A stretch of DNA of 64,000 nt from Anarhynchus alexandrinus (taxonomy: Eukaryota > Chordata > Aves > Charadriiformes > Charadriidae): positions 970,239 to 1,034,238 of the forward strand of contig VUYV01000215.1 of NCBI GenBank assembly GCA_008711295.1, read 5' to 3'. Under the pieces are notes generated by a model that was not told the DNA's origin, did no database searches, and was given only the letters and a program-made list of their open reading frames with translations. Position numbers and translations under genes: made by a program. Positions 49,490 through 60,400 of this stretch are shown piece after piece (positions within the stretch are counted from its first letter, which is position 1; each line of letters starts with the position of its first letter).

Positions 49490-49840
49490 ATTCAGCAGGG
49501 TGGGTGGTCGTGAAGTGGCTCAGACTTGAAAGCAGAACCTTTTGCATGAAAATTCCCACTTCTCAGCGTGACACACTATTCTGAAACTCATGTGTAAGGT
49601 AACAGGGTAAACACAATGAGAAATCTCTTTTGTATTCCATTACAGTCATTAGAGAAATAGGCCACAAAAGGTAATGGCAATAAAACGGAATACCTTGAAG
49701 TAAGCATGTAAATTACATGCTAATGTATGCAAATTAGCGCACCATGTTCAATGTCCATAAAGCTACAAAATATAGCTAATTAATGGTAGGTAAGTTGCTT
49801 TATTCTATATTCCGAGAGTTACGGGGGAGGCAGTATATTT
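49490..49840. promoter_or_regulatory. Candidate conserved enhancer with POU and HOX-type sites
   Basis: The block holds an unusual concentration of homeodomain and POU words. They include CATTACAGTCATTAG near 49639, GGCAATAAAACGG near 49677 (posterior HOX-like) and a 19-bp palindrome at 49703-49721. A perfect POU octamer ATGCAAAT follows at 49727-49734, then ATTAGCGC and CTAATTAATGG at 49776-49786. It is not a simple repeat and has no coding frame. This is the strongest motif-based enhancer candidate in the window. Confidence 0.4.
49703..49734. promoter_or_regulatory. Palindromic POU/homeodomain site plus octamer
   Basis: AGCATGTAAATTACATGCT (49703-49721) is self-complementary about its centre base. 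It contains ATGTAAAT-like half sites on both strands. Five bases later comes ATGCAAAT, the exact octamer bound by POU-domain factors. The arrangement would suit a POU dimer or a POU/SOX-type assembly; occupancy is inferred. Confidence 0.4.
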
Positions 49841-51194
49841 TTATAATTGTGGAACATTAGCCTTGGGGAATGCATCAAACATTCAGTTTCTCTTCTCTGG
49901 CAAATTTGTCCAGAACACTGGAAGCAATTGCCTTTCCACTCCCTCACCCAAGGTCTTACTCTGAGAGCGGGCTCTGAAATTAGAAGTAAAACAAAACAAA
50001 AAGGCTCCCAGTTTTACGATTACTTTCTTGTGGAAGTAGTTCTTATCAGTGTTAATATAGTCTCTGTTCCGTAAAGTACCTCAACACATTGGGTACCCTC
50101 CGCATGTCTAAATGGGTTTAACGACTGAATCCCCAAATGGATATAGGCTTTGTAAAGCCCAGCTTTTTAGGCAATCTGTTCCCAGCAGAATTCACAGTTC
50201 AAGCTCCCAATACAATGGGAGGGGAAAACAGAGCACCTGAGAACAGGTTCAGCAAAAGCAACGAACTGAGCACAGAGCAAAGTAACCACCCGGGAAGAAA
50301 GGCAGAGGGAGCGTGTGGGTCAAGCCCCACTTCTGGCAGCGACCCACAGCGCAAGCAGACACTAGCTCCTCTGCCCACATTCTTGAATCTTGCACGGGAA
50401 ACAACTCTGGTTTGAAAAATGTATCTATCCTGTGCCTAAAATTAATAGTCCTGTCTTTCAAGCCTATCCAGCCAACAGAGTGAAGGGGTCTGGGTCAAGG
50501 TGGAGCAAAGCCCTGTTAAAGGCATGTGCGTGTGTGCAACCTGAGAGAAAGCTGCAATGTGAGTTGAAAGGAGAAATGAGTATTTGAGGGTACACCTATA
50601 TTTTAGCAGGAACAATGAGTAGCCGTGGGTGGGAACCCTGTGGAAGTCCTTCTGAGCTCCCTTCTGCTGTAAAAGTGCTCACCCTGCAATTTGCAGGAGC
50701 TCTCTGGGTGGCTATCTGCGTGACGTGGGGCTGTGGCCATGCAGGTTCCCAGAGAGATGCTCAGTTGAGCCCATGTAAAGACAGGTCCTCTCAGCCGCCT
50801 TGCAGAGCTTCAGGCGTCATCCGAGGTTTGTTCTCGATACAACACCTGTGCCTCCATACCAGAACAGCTCCATGATGTCCCACGTCCTCCTGCTGTCCTG
50901 CTGCTTCTCTGCCAGGAGTCCTTCCACCGCAGTGGCTGCTCCGCTCTGCAGAGGTCCAGTGCAGCAGAGGAATGACCATTTTGGAAAGAAACCCCACTCC
51001 TGTGTCACAGACGAAGAGGATGTGTTTTGTGCCGGGTCTTATTTGATAGGCACTGAGATGAGTGATGATGATGAATGTAATATGCCTTAGGTACCCGAGA
51101 GAGAGGTTACAATTTGCCAAATACTTTTCATGAGCCAGCGGTTCTCCTGCTGGAAAGCTGTTCAGTTTCAAACCAAAACATTTATCTTATATGC
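49841..51194. other. Gene-free stretch, GC-richer part
   Basis: The part around 50220-51090 is GC-richer than average and carries overlapping open frames on both strands (up to 126 codons at 50791-51171, -). None shows a domain, a credible exon boundary pair or a start context worth defending. Confidence 0.5.
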
Positions 51195-51195
51195 A

Positions 51196-51226
<31 letters not shown>
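51196..51226 (+). repeat. Compound (TG)n(TA)n microsatellite
   Basis: TG repeats (51196-51210) pass directly into TA repeats (to 51225). This is a compound microsatellite, likely length-polymorphic. Confidence 0.9.
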
Positions 51227-51599
51227 AATCTACACCTGCTTGGCAGAGCAGTTGAACTTTGATCAACTTCAGGTAAATGCTTACCTTGCACTTCATGTAA
51301 AAATTAACCCCAGTGCTAAATAAGTGCTTAAGTGTTTTCTGATTCAAGATGGTTTTCAGGATTGAGGCCTTAAAGAGGACAAATGAGTGCAGCTTTTTCA
51401 GACACAAGAAAATGGAGGCTGGCAGAAAAGAGACAATACAAAGGGGAAAAAGTATGTGAAATACTGTAAGGACTTTTAAGTAGAAGAAGGAAAAAGATGT
51501 ATGATAAAAGTAACAGGCTTTCAGAGGGAAGAAACATATGAAAATAAATGTCAGAATAATAGAATGAGGAAAAAAAAAGGAAATAGAAAGTGGAAATAT
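51227..51599. other. Gene-free purine-rich stretch
   Basis: A/G-rich sequence from about 51370 to 51600 has no recognisable feature. Confidence 0.5.
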
Positions 51600-52420
51600 G
51601 GGCTACTGGAATGTTAATTTCAGACTGAACGCCTCCTCTTAAGTTAATAATCTAAATCACAATGTGCTTGACTGATACTGACAAACTCAGCTTTTATTAT
51701 TTGTAGCCATAATGTCTTACATTTTGTAATGCGTCCCTATGCTAGGGAGTTTTGAGAAAATGTGCTTGGAAGCCTCATGTTGCAGGGATTCCCAATTGCA
51801 TAAGTGATGTGGAAACCTCTCAGAATTCAGAGCTTTATTTTCTAAGGATTAAAGGAATAATTTTGGGGGGAATAATTCTAAGGAATGGGGTATCTGAGGA
51901 ACAATTTTGCTCAAGACCAAAAGTTTAACTGTATGTAAGTCATTTTTCAGGCTATTGAGAAACTAAAACTGCCTTGCTGCCGCTGGGCATCGGTGCCTGT
52001 CACGGACAGCGCTGTTTGGAGGGCTGCTGATTCAGCATGTGATGTGCAGAGGGCTTGAGCTGATGTAACCTAGTGACAGCTATGAAAGGTCTTTAATGAT
52101 ATACGTACTGTAGCTTGACAGAAGAAGCAACAGTGACAGAGAGGAGTAGAAGGATCTGACCATAACCTTCTCCGATAAAATATTCTAGTACTAAACCTTT
52201 TTTAATGTCTTTAGAGAGCTGCAGGCTAATCAGATACACTGAGTTATTTGCATCAGTTATTTACATCAGAGGCAATCTGGAATTAAAACTTTTTCTCTTT
52301 ATCCCTGTCACCTTTTCACCTTGAACTAAAACTATTAGAAAATTCAAAGGTCCTTAGCCAGGTTGTGACAATTAACATGGTCCTTTTCTCCCCTTCTCCT
52401 GCTTTCCCCTGCTGCCCCAT
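51600..52420. promoter_or_regulatory. Candidate conserved non-coding element
   Basis: Non-repetitive DNA holds TTAATAATCTAAATC near 51644, TTTGTAGCCATAATG near 51700 and a GC-richer centre (51970-52040) with a Maf-type palindrome. It continues to GGCTAATCAG near 52224 and GAGTTATTTGCATCAG near 52241. No coding frame is present. Inferred from texture only. Confidence 0.25.
52025..52037. promoter_or_regulatory. Maf-recognition-element-like palindrome
   Basis: TGCTGATTCAGCA matches the T-MARE consensus (TGCTGA, one C or G, TCAGCA) except that the centre base is T. It is a perfect palindrome around that base. Large MAF or NRF2/small-MAF type factors bind such sites; occupancy is unproven. Confidence 0.35.
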
Positions 52421-52690
52421 GTCATATATCTTGGATAGACCACAGCAAATCTAAAACTGATGGCCTTGTTTCTTTTTCTTTTTTGGCCCAGCAAAAGCTC
52501 AATACCTGCGCAAGAGGGGAGCAGGATCAGCTTGGGAAAGAAAACAAAAAGGCCTCTGCCAAAATAATAATCATAATATTAGCACACAGCTGTAGGGAGA
52601 CATTTTTGGCATCCAGAGCAAATGCTACCCGCTCTCTCCCCTCCCTCTGTGACCCCATTTCTGCTTTTTAGCTTTCCACTGGCTACCAAA
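52421..52690. promoter_or_regulatory. Possible conserved element with an acceptor-like tract
   Basis: The sequence TTTCTTTTTCTTTTTTGGCC ending in CAG near 52496 would make a good splice acceptor, but no donor follows to define an exon. Beyond it, 'aataataatcataatattagcacacagctgtag' is motif-rich and non-repetitive. The 62-codon frame here has no recognisable domain. It may be regulatory DNA. Confidence 0.2.
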
Positions 52691-54713
52691 TTCTCTGCTT
52701 CCCTCAGTCATCTCTCTATGCCACTAACTACCTCCACAGTCCCGTGGTTGCTCCTTGGTGGTGGCAGCAGCAGAAGTGTCTAAAGGGACGTGGGTGTTTG
52801 TCTCTGTGTGTGTGTTCATACTCATGTGAGTGCGATATTCCTGCAAACTTGAAAAGTGCCTCAAGGACCTGATTCAATTTTCTTGATCTTGATCTCAGTC
52901 ATTTGGAGGGAGGAGGAGGGAAAAAGTGAGGGGGAGAGAGAGAGGGAATGCTGCTCTTGGCAGAAGATACAGGCAATTGGCTGCTTTATGGCTTTGCCTT
53001 GATGTGTGTTTAAAAAACAGCCCCAAATTTGGCACAGAGAGATTTTTCCCACTTGTTTTACTTCTAAATATTCTTCAAAAGCTTCCACGGGATATAGAGT
53101 ATTGCTTTGATCAGACGAATATACTTTGTGCTGAAGTTTCTAGTTAATACCGACTTCAATTTATATTCTGCCAATTTTTTAATTTCAGATTTGATTTCAA
53201 ATTTTCTCTAGCCTGTAGACAATGGAAAAATACGGCAATTTCCCCTGTGGATCATGTTATTTTACTGATGTGGGCTGAAGTTTCGGAAGATGGGGAAGCA
53301 CTAGTGAAGAAAATATTGTCAAACTTACTTCTTCAGCAAAATGTAAGCATGACCAAAAGGCTTAATGTACCCAGGGAGTGTACCCCAGACCAAGATCTTC
53401 TGGAAAAGGTTCACAGCTTGAATTTCTTTCAAATAAACCCCTCATGTTTGCGTTCTTACCTAATCTTTATCGGAGCTATTTGAACTAGTCACACTTGCGA
53501 AATTTTCTGGAAATGTCCAGGTATGGGCTGTCACGTGTGAGTCACCATGCTTCCTGGTTCTGCTCAGTCATAAAACATCTCCTGCAGCAGTCTTTGTCAC
53601 GCTGCTTAGGACTTTCATGATCTCATTTGGAGCCTAGAATGTAAACACATTTGTTTTTTCCCTCCATTAATGCTGGTTTTTGAGTATTTCCATGACCCAA
53701 TGTCCATTAAAAGTCAATAACAAAAAAAAAGCCTCAACACTTAAACAAACTTTAACTGCGATACGGCGAGTCTGAGCCATGAACACAGCACTCACTTGCT
53801 TGGGACAGTATTTAATGCACGTCTCCTTGCCCTCCAGGCTGTGCTACTGTTGTGTTTTTCACTTTAGCTGCTCTGGGAGTCTGTGAGGAAGATTTGCCCT
53901 CATAAAGTGGTTCTGCTCACTTATTTGACAATACCAGCGTTGCAGTCTGTGTGTCACCTGCATCACAAATTTAACATAGCAGTCACATACTTTTCATAGG
54001 CTGCCACAGTCAACAATATGCTGTTCCTCGCTGCTGCAGTCCCAGGGGCTGGTGGAATAGAGAGACAACATTTTTTGTGAAGGATTTTGGATTCTGGACC
54101 TCATGTCACTAACCCAGACTTGATAATCCTCAGGGAAAGAAAACTTTTGTATATTTATTTTGTCTGAGGCAGTTATATACGGCATGGTTTATTTAGCTGT
54201 GACATCAGTCAGTAGTTCATGTAAAGCCATAGTATTGTTGTAACCGGAGAACCCTAGATCTTCTCCGAGTTTCTCCAGTGCTGAAGATTTAAGACGGAAG
54301 AAGTGAGGCAGGACGGCACCAATAATAAAGGTGAATAAGTTCCAGAAAATTTTACACTGGATTCTTAAGGAAGAAAATCAGAGTTTAAATGTGTGAGCCT
54401 GTGTTTTGAAACCAGTGGAAGGTAAATCACTGACCTCAGCTGAAGAAGGATGAAGCTCAGATGAAAAATCTCTGACCATATCTGCCATCTCTGCTATGCT
54501 AATCCCAAGAAGCTTCCTCGCAGAGCAACACAGGGTATGCGCCATCCACCCTGTAAGCTTTTCATGAGTCTCCAAGCAAGCTTGTTCACATTACAAGGGG
54601 CTGCTTCAAGCATCTGTGTCCCACAAGCCCTCTGGCATAGTCCTTCCAGATACAAGCCTCAGATCTAATTCATCTCAATCACACACATCCTATAGACACC
54701 CAGCTGCCTCTCA
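52691..54713. other. Gene-free stretch
   Basis: Short TG-rich and GA-rich simple segments occur near 52800 and 52910-52945. An AP-1/MARE-like TGTGAGTCACC lies near 53536 and a FOX-like GTAAACA at 53641-53647. No exon, RNA gene or transposon was recognised. Confidence 0.45.
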
Positions 54714-55340
54714 TCACTTGCATCCCACAGTGCCATGCCGATCCCCTTGTCCAGAGTGCAACCCGCAAAGATAGGAGGGCAATAGAAGGAACAGTGGGTT
54801 GCCAGGTGCTCTACTTGTAGGAAAAATGAACCCACTGCCATGACAGCCAGGGAGAAGATGGTTCCCATAGGCTGTATTAACGCAGGGACTGTGATTCAAG
54901 ACTAATGCCCTCAGCAAACACCCCGTGACAGAAAACAGTTTGATCTTATGGTGTGTGTTACAGTCTCCCCCAGAGGGAAGCATGTTGTCCTCCAAAGATG
55001 GAAAAACAGAGAGCAAGAAGCTAATTCCAGACATAAAAGGCCACCTCTGTGGCCCTTTACAGCAGCTTCTACACAAGGCTGGAGAAGAAAGTGCATCCAC
55101 TCCTTGGCTGCCACCCTGATCTCCTCTAGACCTGTGCCACAGCAGTTCAGCATTGACAAGTACACCATTATTTTTATCCTGGAGGTCTGCAATGTCATGT
55201 GCTTGTGATATGTCCTCAGCTGCTAGACTGAGACAAGTTGAATTGTCCAGGCAGTGCTGCGGCAGTGGAGAAGCCCAGCTGTGCCAGGGCCATAAGCAGG
55301 ACAGTGTTTTCTGTTTGGTGCCCACCAGAAGGCAATTCAT
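54714..55340 (-). other. Uncharacterised 208-codon open frame
   Basis: This is the second-longest frame in the window, in a GC-richer patch where both strands carry overlapping frames. The translation is rich in Leu, Ser, Cys and His and shows no recognisable domain, signal peptide logic or repeat-protein match. The frame remains open because few AT-rich stop codons occur locally. No splice or promoter context supports it. Chance is the best explanation; an old pseudogene is possible. Confidence 0.12.
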
Positions 55341-55459
55341 GTTATTTACTAATATTTCACCATATGTCAGGACTTCACTGGTCGGTTCATGAGCACCACC
55401 TTGTGCTTTCCAGTATACATGGGTGGCACACAGATGATGGGTATGCAGAACACACCTCC
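55341..55459. other. Gene-free spacer
   Basis: Short spacer between the open frame above and a small tandem duplication; nothing recognisable. Confidence 0.5.
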
Positions 55460-55501
55460 TAGCTGAGCCACCCTACAGAGTAGCTGAGCCATCCTACAGA
55501 G
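55460..55501 (+). repeat. 21-bp tandem duplication
   Basis: Two adjacent 21-base units (55460-55480 and 55481-55501) begin TAGCTGAGCC and end CTACAGAG. They differ at a single C/T position, so the duplication looks recent. Confidence 0.9.
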
Positions 55502-57675
55502 GAAAGTGATTTCTGCCTGGGAATGTGAGTGGTGAGGGGCATCCCATGCAGAATGGTGGGGTACATGTTGGCAGGTGGAAGATGCTCCAGGCAGTGGTGC
55601 CAGACAAGGTAGGCCGGCCAGATGGTGTGTGTGGGATGCTTTGGTGGGTGCTGTGGGAGCTGAGTGCTCCCAATGTTTCCCATGTGGTACTGCAGTTAGG
55701 GGAACTCAGGCAAGCTGGGAATATAAATCAGGGATCAAAACAGCATGGATGCTCAGGCCCCAAAACTGCTGCCTGAGGTGCTGTAAGAGGATGGTGTAGA
55801 CACAGGCAGCTGTTTGTCCCCAGAGGGCATTACATATTGCTTTTAACTCTATTTGCTCTTGGGGTTTCTGCTGTGGGAGCATAATACATATTTCAAAACC
55901 AAAGATATGTCACAGAAAGGTCCTAGATCCTCCCCCCACCTCACCCCAGTTTTAAGCCATGGTGACCTCAGAGAGCACGAGACTGTATTTTTTTTTAATC
56001 TTTGTGAAAGGAGTCTTGTTTGCTTGCTGGCCCTTACACACCAAGGCACTGTTGTGTTACTTAAAATTGTAAATTATGTCTGTTTAAGAAAATGTCAGTG
56101 TTTTTTAAAACAGAATAACAGAACTGGAAAAGACTTGGCTGTGCTGTTTGTTACACAATTTGCAGGCAGGCAGAATGATGCATTCATCATTATGAGCAGA
56201 TTCAAGGAGACTAATGACTGCTATACAATATAGCTTCAGTTCTTTCAAGTAACATGATAGTTGTTTCTTAGCTTGCCAGCAAGATTATCTGAGCAATGTT
56301 AATGCTCGTGCACTGACGTATAGAGGAATTATCAATATGGGGCTGTGCCTACCAACAATAACTCCCCGCCCTCACTTACTAATTAAAATGACCTTTCTAT
56401 CAAAAAAGAGGATTGTAAGATAAATACGGCTTTGATAGAGAGATATGGTTTCTCTGGCACCTATCATTTTGCATATGGGTATTTCTTGTACATTCCCCAG
56501 GAGTTCTCTAAAACAGAACTTCAGCTTTAGGATAGGAATAAGTTATAACGAGTATTCTTTGTTGCTGGCCTTTGAGTGCATGTTAGGAGGCTCTCTTGTA
56601 TTAGATGAAGCTGGTAAATGCTCGGCAGCCATGTCACTTCCAGCATGGAACAAACCCCAGATCCTCCGAGAAAGAAAGTGTATTAAGGGGGCGGGAGTGG
56701 GGGACAGGACGGGGGACACAGACACAACCCCTTTTTCTGCCTCACCACTGTCACCTGTCCTCAAAGAAATTCCTCTTCTCCCATCCCAAATGGAGGCTTA
56801 CCTTTCCTCAAAATAGCAATAGCAAAACAAAAAGCAGCTGGATCTTTGCTGTCAGTGTCTATTTTATGTGGAACAATATACAAACACTGAGGGGCTTAGA
56901 GCAGGAACTGTTGCGCTTCACAGTTTTTCATCATGAAATGCCACAGGAAAATGGCCTAAACATCTGGACTGTTTCCCTGTAGTTGCATGAGCCTTTGGCT
57001 TGGCTTTGATTCACCTTAAATATCCAGAAGAAATAAGAAGAGGTGCACTGACTTTGTAGTGGCTGCTTTGTATATTTTTGTTTGTCCACTTGTTTGGAAA
57101 TATTGCTCACTGCTTCTACTCTTTTTCTCAGGGGAGGTGCTGCCTTTCCTGTGTTTTTTCACCAAACATTGAGGTTAGACTCTGCTCTTCAGTGGTGTCA
57201 TTTTGGAAGCCCGAAAGTGAGGCTTCAGCCAGAAGAAAATGAAAAAGATTACATTTATATATATGTTTTCTTACTAAATAAGGAGAAAAACTAACAGAGG
57301 GCTGCAAACTGGATTTGTCTGTGTGGGCGGACCATGCTCGATGTGAAACATGTTTACCAAATTTTTTTCCCATGAGAATCAAAACTTTCCCCATCTGACA
57401 TCCAGGTTTCTCATCAGAGGAACTGTGCAAATATGCTATTTCAGCCACCGTTTCGGTGACTCAGAGCTCTGGCCCCTTAAAGGTAACAGCTCTGAACTCT
57501 GATCGCCCTTTCGCCTTTCATGCTTGGCCACAGAGACTTACCTGGGGCACCAGGGACTAAATTTCTGGGTTTTTTCTCTGTAGGTACAGATTTTGAAAGC
57601 TTAAGGTTTTCAGCAGAGATGTGGGGTCTTGGAGGTCTAATGCAAGGGATGAGAAAGGGGAAAGAGGTCTGATTT
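55502..57675. other. Gene-free stretch
   Basis: Overlapping frames up to 126 codons occur on both strands without domains. The CTCF-like word TCCCCAGAGGGCA at 55817-55829 is the only motif noted. No transposon was recognised. Confidence 0.5.
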
Positions 57676-58143
57676 TTATAGAGTGGCTAGTAATTGTTCT
57701 TGAAATTCAGACCACCTTTGAAACCCAAGATTTAGACTAGGTGTCCCCAAATACAGATGAAAACTTTGCCCATGTATTTGTCTTAAGCAGACATTAATGG
57801 GGATAATGACATTATACTTATTTCCTAAATATTCTTCCAAGCCAGGACACATTAATCTCTGTGACCAAGTAGTCAACTTTTGGTTCACAGGTAAATGGGA
57901 AGATCTATGTTTTTCTTGAATGTCTGACAAATTTATAGAAATAACAGTCAACGGTACCAAATCTCGCTGAAAACATGGCTTTTGGATATATTGTAAAACA
58001 GGGAGAAAACGTCTTCTTTCTCTGGGTAGCAGCCACCATCTAATTTTAGCTGCAATCTTCAGAGTCTGTAGAGTGGGGATTGCCTCTTCCCCAAAATGTG
58101 ATTTCACCAGCCTTGACCCAGACTGGACCAAGTTACTATTCAC
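57676..58143 (-). other. Uncharacterised 155-codon open frame
   Basis: A single uninterrupted - strand frame, longer than most in the window. The translation is balanced in composition but matches no family that I recognise, and no exon boundary signals or start context support it. It may be chance or an unrecognised old repeat. Confidence 0.12.
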
Positions 58144-58237
58144 TGCTAAATTTGCTTGCGTGCAGCTAAAGCCTGATAATCTTAGGTCTCAACTAAGCCA
58201 AAGCTCTTTAACTTGTTTTACTCTGCTAGGCCATATG

Positions 58238-58254
58238 AAAAAAAAAAAAAAAAA
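58238..58254 (+). repeat. 17-A homopolymer
   Basis: A simple A run. The sequence before it does not look like a SINE or a processed pseudogene. Confidence 0.9.
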
Positions 58255-58698
58255 GAATCAGCTCATTACACCTTACTATTTAAGCAGAATTAGGTTGGGT
58301 TAGTACTTGAGACACAGTAACAGTTCAGATGCTGAAGAAAAAGCTGTTAATGTTTCAAGAAAAGGTGGTGCTTCTGGATCCCTAGTGAACCAACATTTAA
58401 GCACGGAGTTCATACCGAAAAAGAGAAAAATAAGGTGCCATTTGTCTTTATTCACATTCCAAGGTAATTTTCACATTTTGGGGGACGTCGTTTCAGATGC
58501 AATTGTATCTAGTTCTTTAGTTTCACTTTACTGCACTCTTTGGATTTATGCTAAGTGCCTGTGATGTGTAAGGTGCTCATATTAGTAACATCACAATGCT
58601 AAACAGCTGCTACCTTCCCTCCCAGAGAGGAATCTATTGTAAAGGGGAGGAAAGTCCTGATAGTGTTCCGTTGCTGTATGAATGTCATTCCTGCTAGC
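58255..58698. other. Gene-free stretch
   Basis: Nothing recognised apart from an 85-codon frame without domains. Confidence 0.5.
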
Positions 58699-58739
58699 AC
58701 ACACACACATATGTGTATATATTTATACATACATATATA
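58699..58739 (+). repeat. Compound CA/TA-rich microsatellite
   Basis: (AC)n at 58699-58708 passes into alternating TATG, TATA and CATA words to 58739. It is largely an alternating purine-pyrimidine simple repeat. Confidence 0.85.
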
Positions 58740-59426
58740 GCTTTCAGTAGGATTCCTGGCAGATTAAAGGTTATGTTTATTTTATAAGCTTATTTATACT
58801 TCTTACGTACAAACAAGTTTCCTTAAACTCATGTTTGTAATTCTCTAAATAAAGCTGAAGACTGTAACTGAGACTGCAGATTTATTTTATATTTAGAATT
58901 ATTTTTAGACCTGACTGCATTTTTTCCCATCTTACTTACTTTTTCACCTTGTAGCTGCCCTCTTCAAACTGTGCTGAACAAACTAGTCCATAAAAGCTAA
59001 ATAATATTTCTCAAAACAGAATTGGAGCGTCTTCTAAAATGTGTAAAAAAAGAAGAAAAAAAAAAAAGGAGAGAGTTGTGCCTTCCTTTTTTGCATGGCT
59101 CTACTTCGCCATTTTGGTTCTACTTTCATTCCTCACTGAGATCCAGGAGGACATTCAGGTCTTTCATTTCAAATGTGGGAAGGAAACAGCTCATATTCCA
59201 GCAGCTGGCTTTTAGCTTCTCATCTCTGCTCTGACCTCACCTTCTTGCCTCTGTAATTGGGCACAACCATTTTGTTTAACAGAGTGAGAAAGTTCCAGTT
59301 ATTTATTCTGCTGTTCAGTTCCTATGTACTTTAAGTCTGTCCTCTAATAACAAAACCTGGGATCAGACAGCCATGTGAAAGCTAACTTCATTCCTCGGCT
59401 AAAATACCATGCTTTATCTGGCTGAG
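58740..59426. other. Gene-free AT-rich stretch
   Basis: An A/G-rich simple patch occurs at about 59045-59070. No exon or repeat family was recognised. Confidence 0.5.
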
Positions 59427-59497
59427 GGTGGGATTTCCACGGGAGCCTAAGAGGGTTAGGTGGCTGAGTCTCACTGAAATTCAGTAGATAGCTCCTG
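59427..59497 (+). repeat. Ancient amniote interspersed-repeat relic
   Basis: The text 'gggatttccacgggagcctaagagggttaggtggctgagtctcactgaaattcagtaga' parallels, from memory, an old amniote repeat. That consensus reads 'ggattttcaaaggagcctaagggagttaggcgcccaactcccattgaaattcaatggg'. The order of segments is kept with scattered changes. The family name is uncertain. Confidence 0.5.
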
Positions 59498-60219
59498 TAA
59501 AAAAAAAGTCACATTTTAAAACTCAGATCATGAGGAAATCTTTTGCTTTCAGGAAAAAAAGGTCCCTGGGAGGATAAGTCTGATTTAAGTTCCTGACTAA
59601 AGACATGGACCACTGGGGGCCTTATACAAAGTGTTACTTTGAATATAGACGGCCCAAGACTGAAAAGCCAATAAAAGGAACAGATAGGACACAAGGGCTG
59701 GAGAAAAGGTTCATACTTGTTTTTCTAACCATTACGTTAAAAGCAATGAAAGTCTGTTTCTTTTCTCTTCCCCTCCAGTAACGACGCTCCTTCAAGTAGC
59801 TGGTGGAGGTTTTTACAAAGGTTCCACAGGACCTGCTTGGAAAAAGAGAAGCTATATGGTAATCATTGTAGCAGGAGCAGGTTCCCCCCTCCCTCTGTCT
59901 GTCTGTCTGGTTGGCATCCCCATAAAGAGATCAGAAGGATCACTTGTGACAGTCAAAACTTTTGAAAAAGAGGGTTCAGATAAATAAATATCCATTGATT
60001 GAAGTCAGGTGATCAGATGTTCTTAGTGTGCACATGTGTTTGTGGTTTGCTTTTATTTTTTAAGATGCATTGGCCTCAGCTCTAAGGGTGGAAAGTACAT
60101 AAGGAATTTTAATTGCCACTCCTTCTCAAAATCACATTCTTGAGCAAACCTGGCTTACTGGAGAGATTAATTTAATGTATAGACATAAAAACAAAACATG
60201 GTTTTCCAAAGTTCGTCTT
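59498..60219. other. Gene-free stretch
   Basis: A short (CTGT)n patch lies at about 59893-59909. Nothing else was recognised. Confidence 0.5.
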
Positions 60220-60246
60220 TGGAATATGCTTGGCAAGCATATTCCA
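60220..60246. repeat. Perfect 27-bp palindrome
   Basis: Positions 60220-60232 (TGGAATATGCTTG) are the exact reverse complement of 60234-60246, with only one base between the arms. There is no simple-repeat composition to explain it. It could extrude as a small cruciform or be a dimeric protein-binding site. Confidence 0.9.
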
Positions 60247-60284
60247 CCATTTTCATTCTTTCCAGGTCAGCATCCCACTGCAAC

Positions 60285-60400
60285 CCCAGCTATCCCACCA
60301 CAGCTGAGGAAAACTAAAGCTTAAAAAACAGGCATAAGGCCAAAGAGTGATATTTAGCCACTAGCCTGAATAGGAAACAATGCAAAGTCACCGTGTCTGG
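60285..60400 (-). mobile_element. Probable MIR-like SINE relic, reverse orientation
   Basis: CACAGCTGAGGAAAACTAAAG, then 'gcataaggccaaagagtgatatttagccactagcctgaataggaa', resembles the reversed MIR core 'gatgaggaaactgaggcttagag ... caaggtcacacagtgatttagtggc..gcctggaatagga'. It is more degraded than the other relics, so the call is moderate to weak. Confidence 0.4.

Noticed and set aside
54714..55340. 208-codon - strand frame as a protein gene
   Set aside because: Other frames on both strands are also open here, which points to local base composition. No domain, promoter or splice context supports a gene, so it is listed only as an uncharacterised frame.
59927..59949. Sequence starting AGATCAGAAGG, like the start of the miR-383 family
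   Set aside because: The match ends after 11 bases and no hairpin precursor surrounds it.
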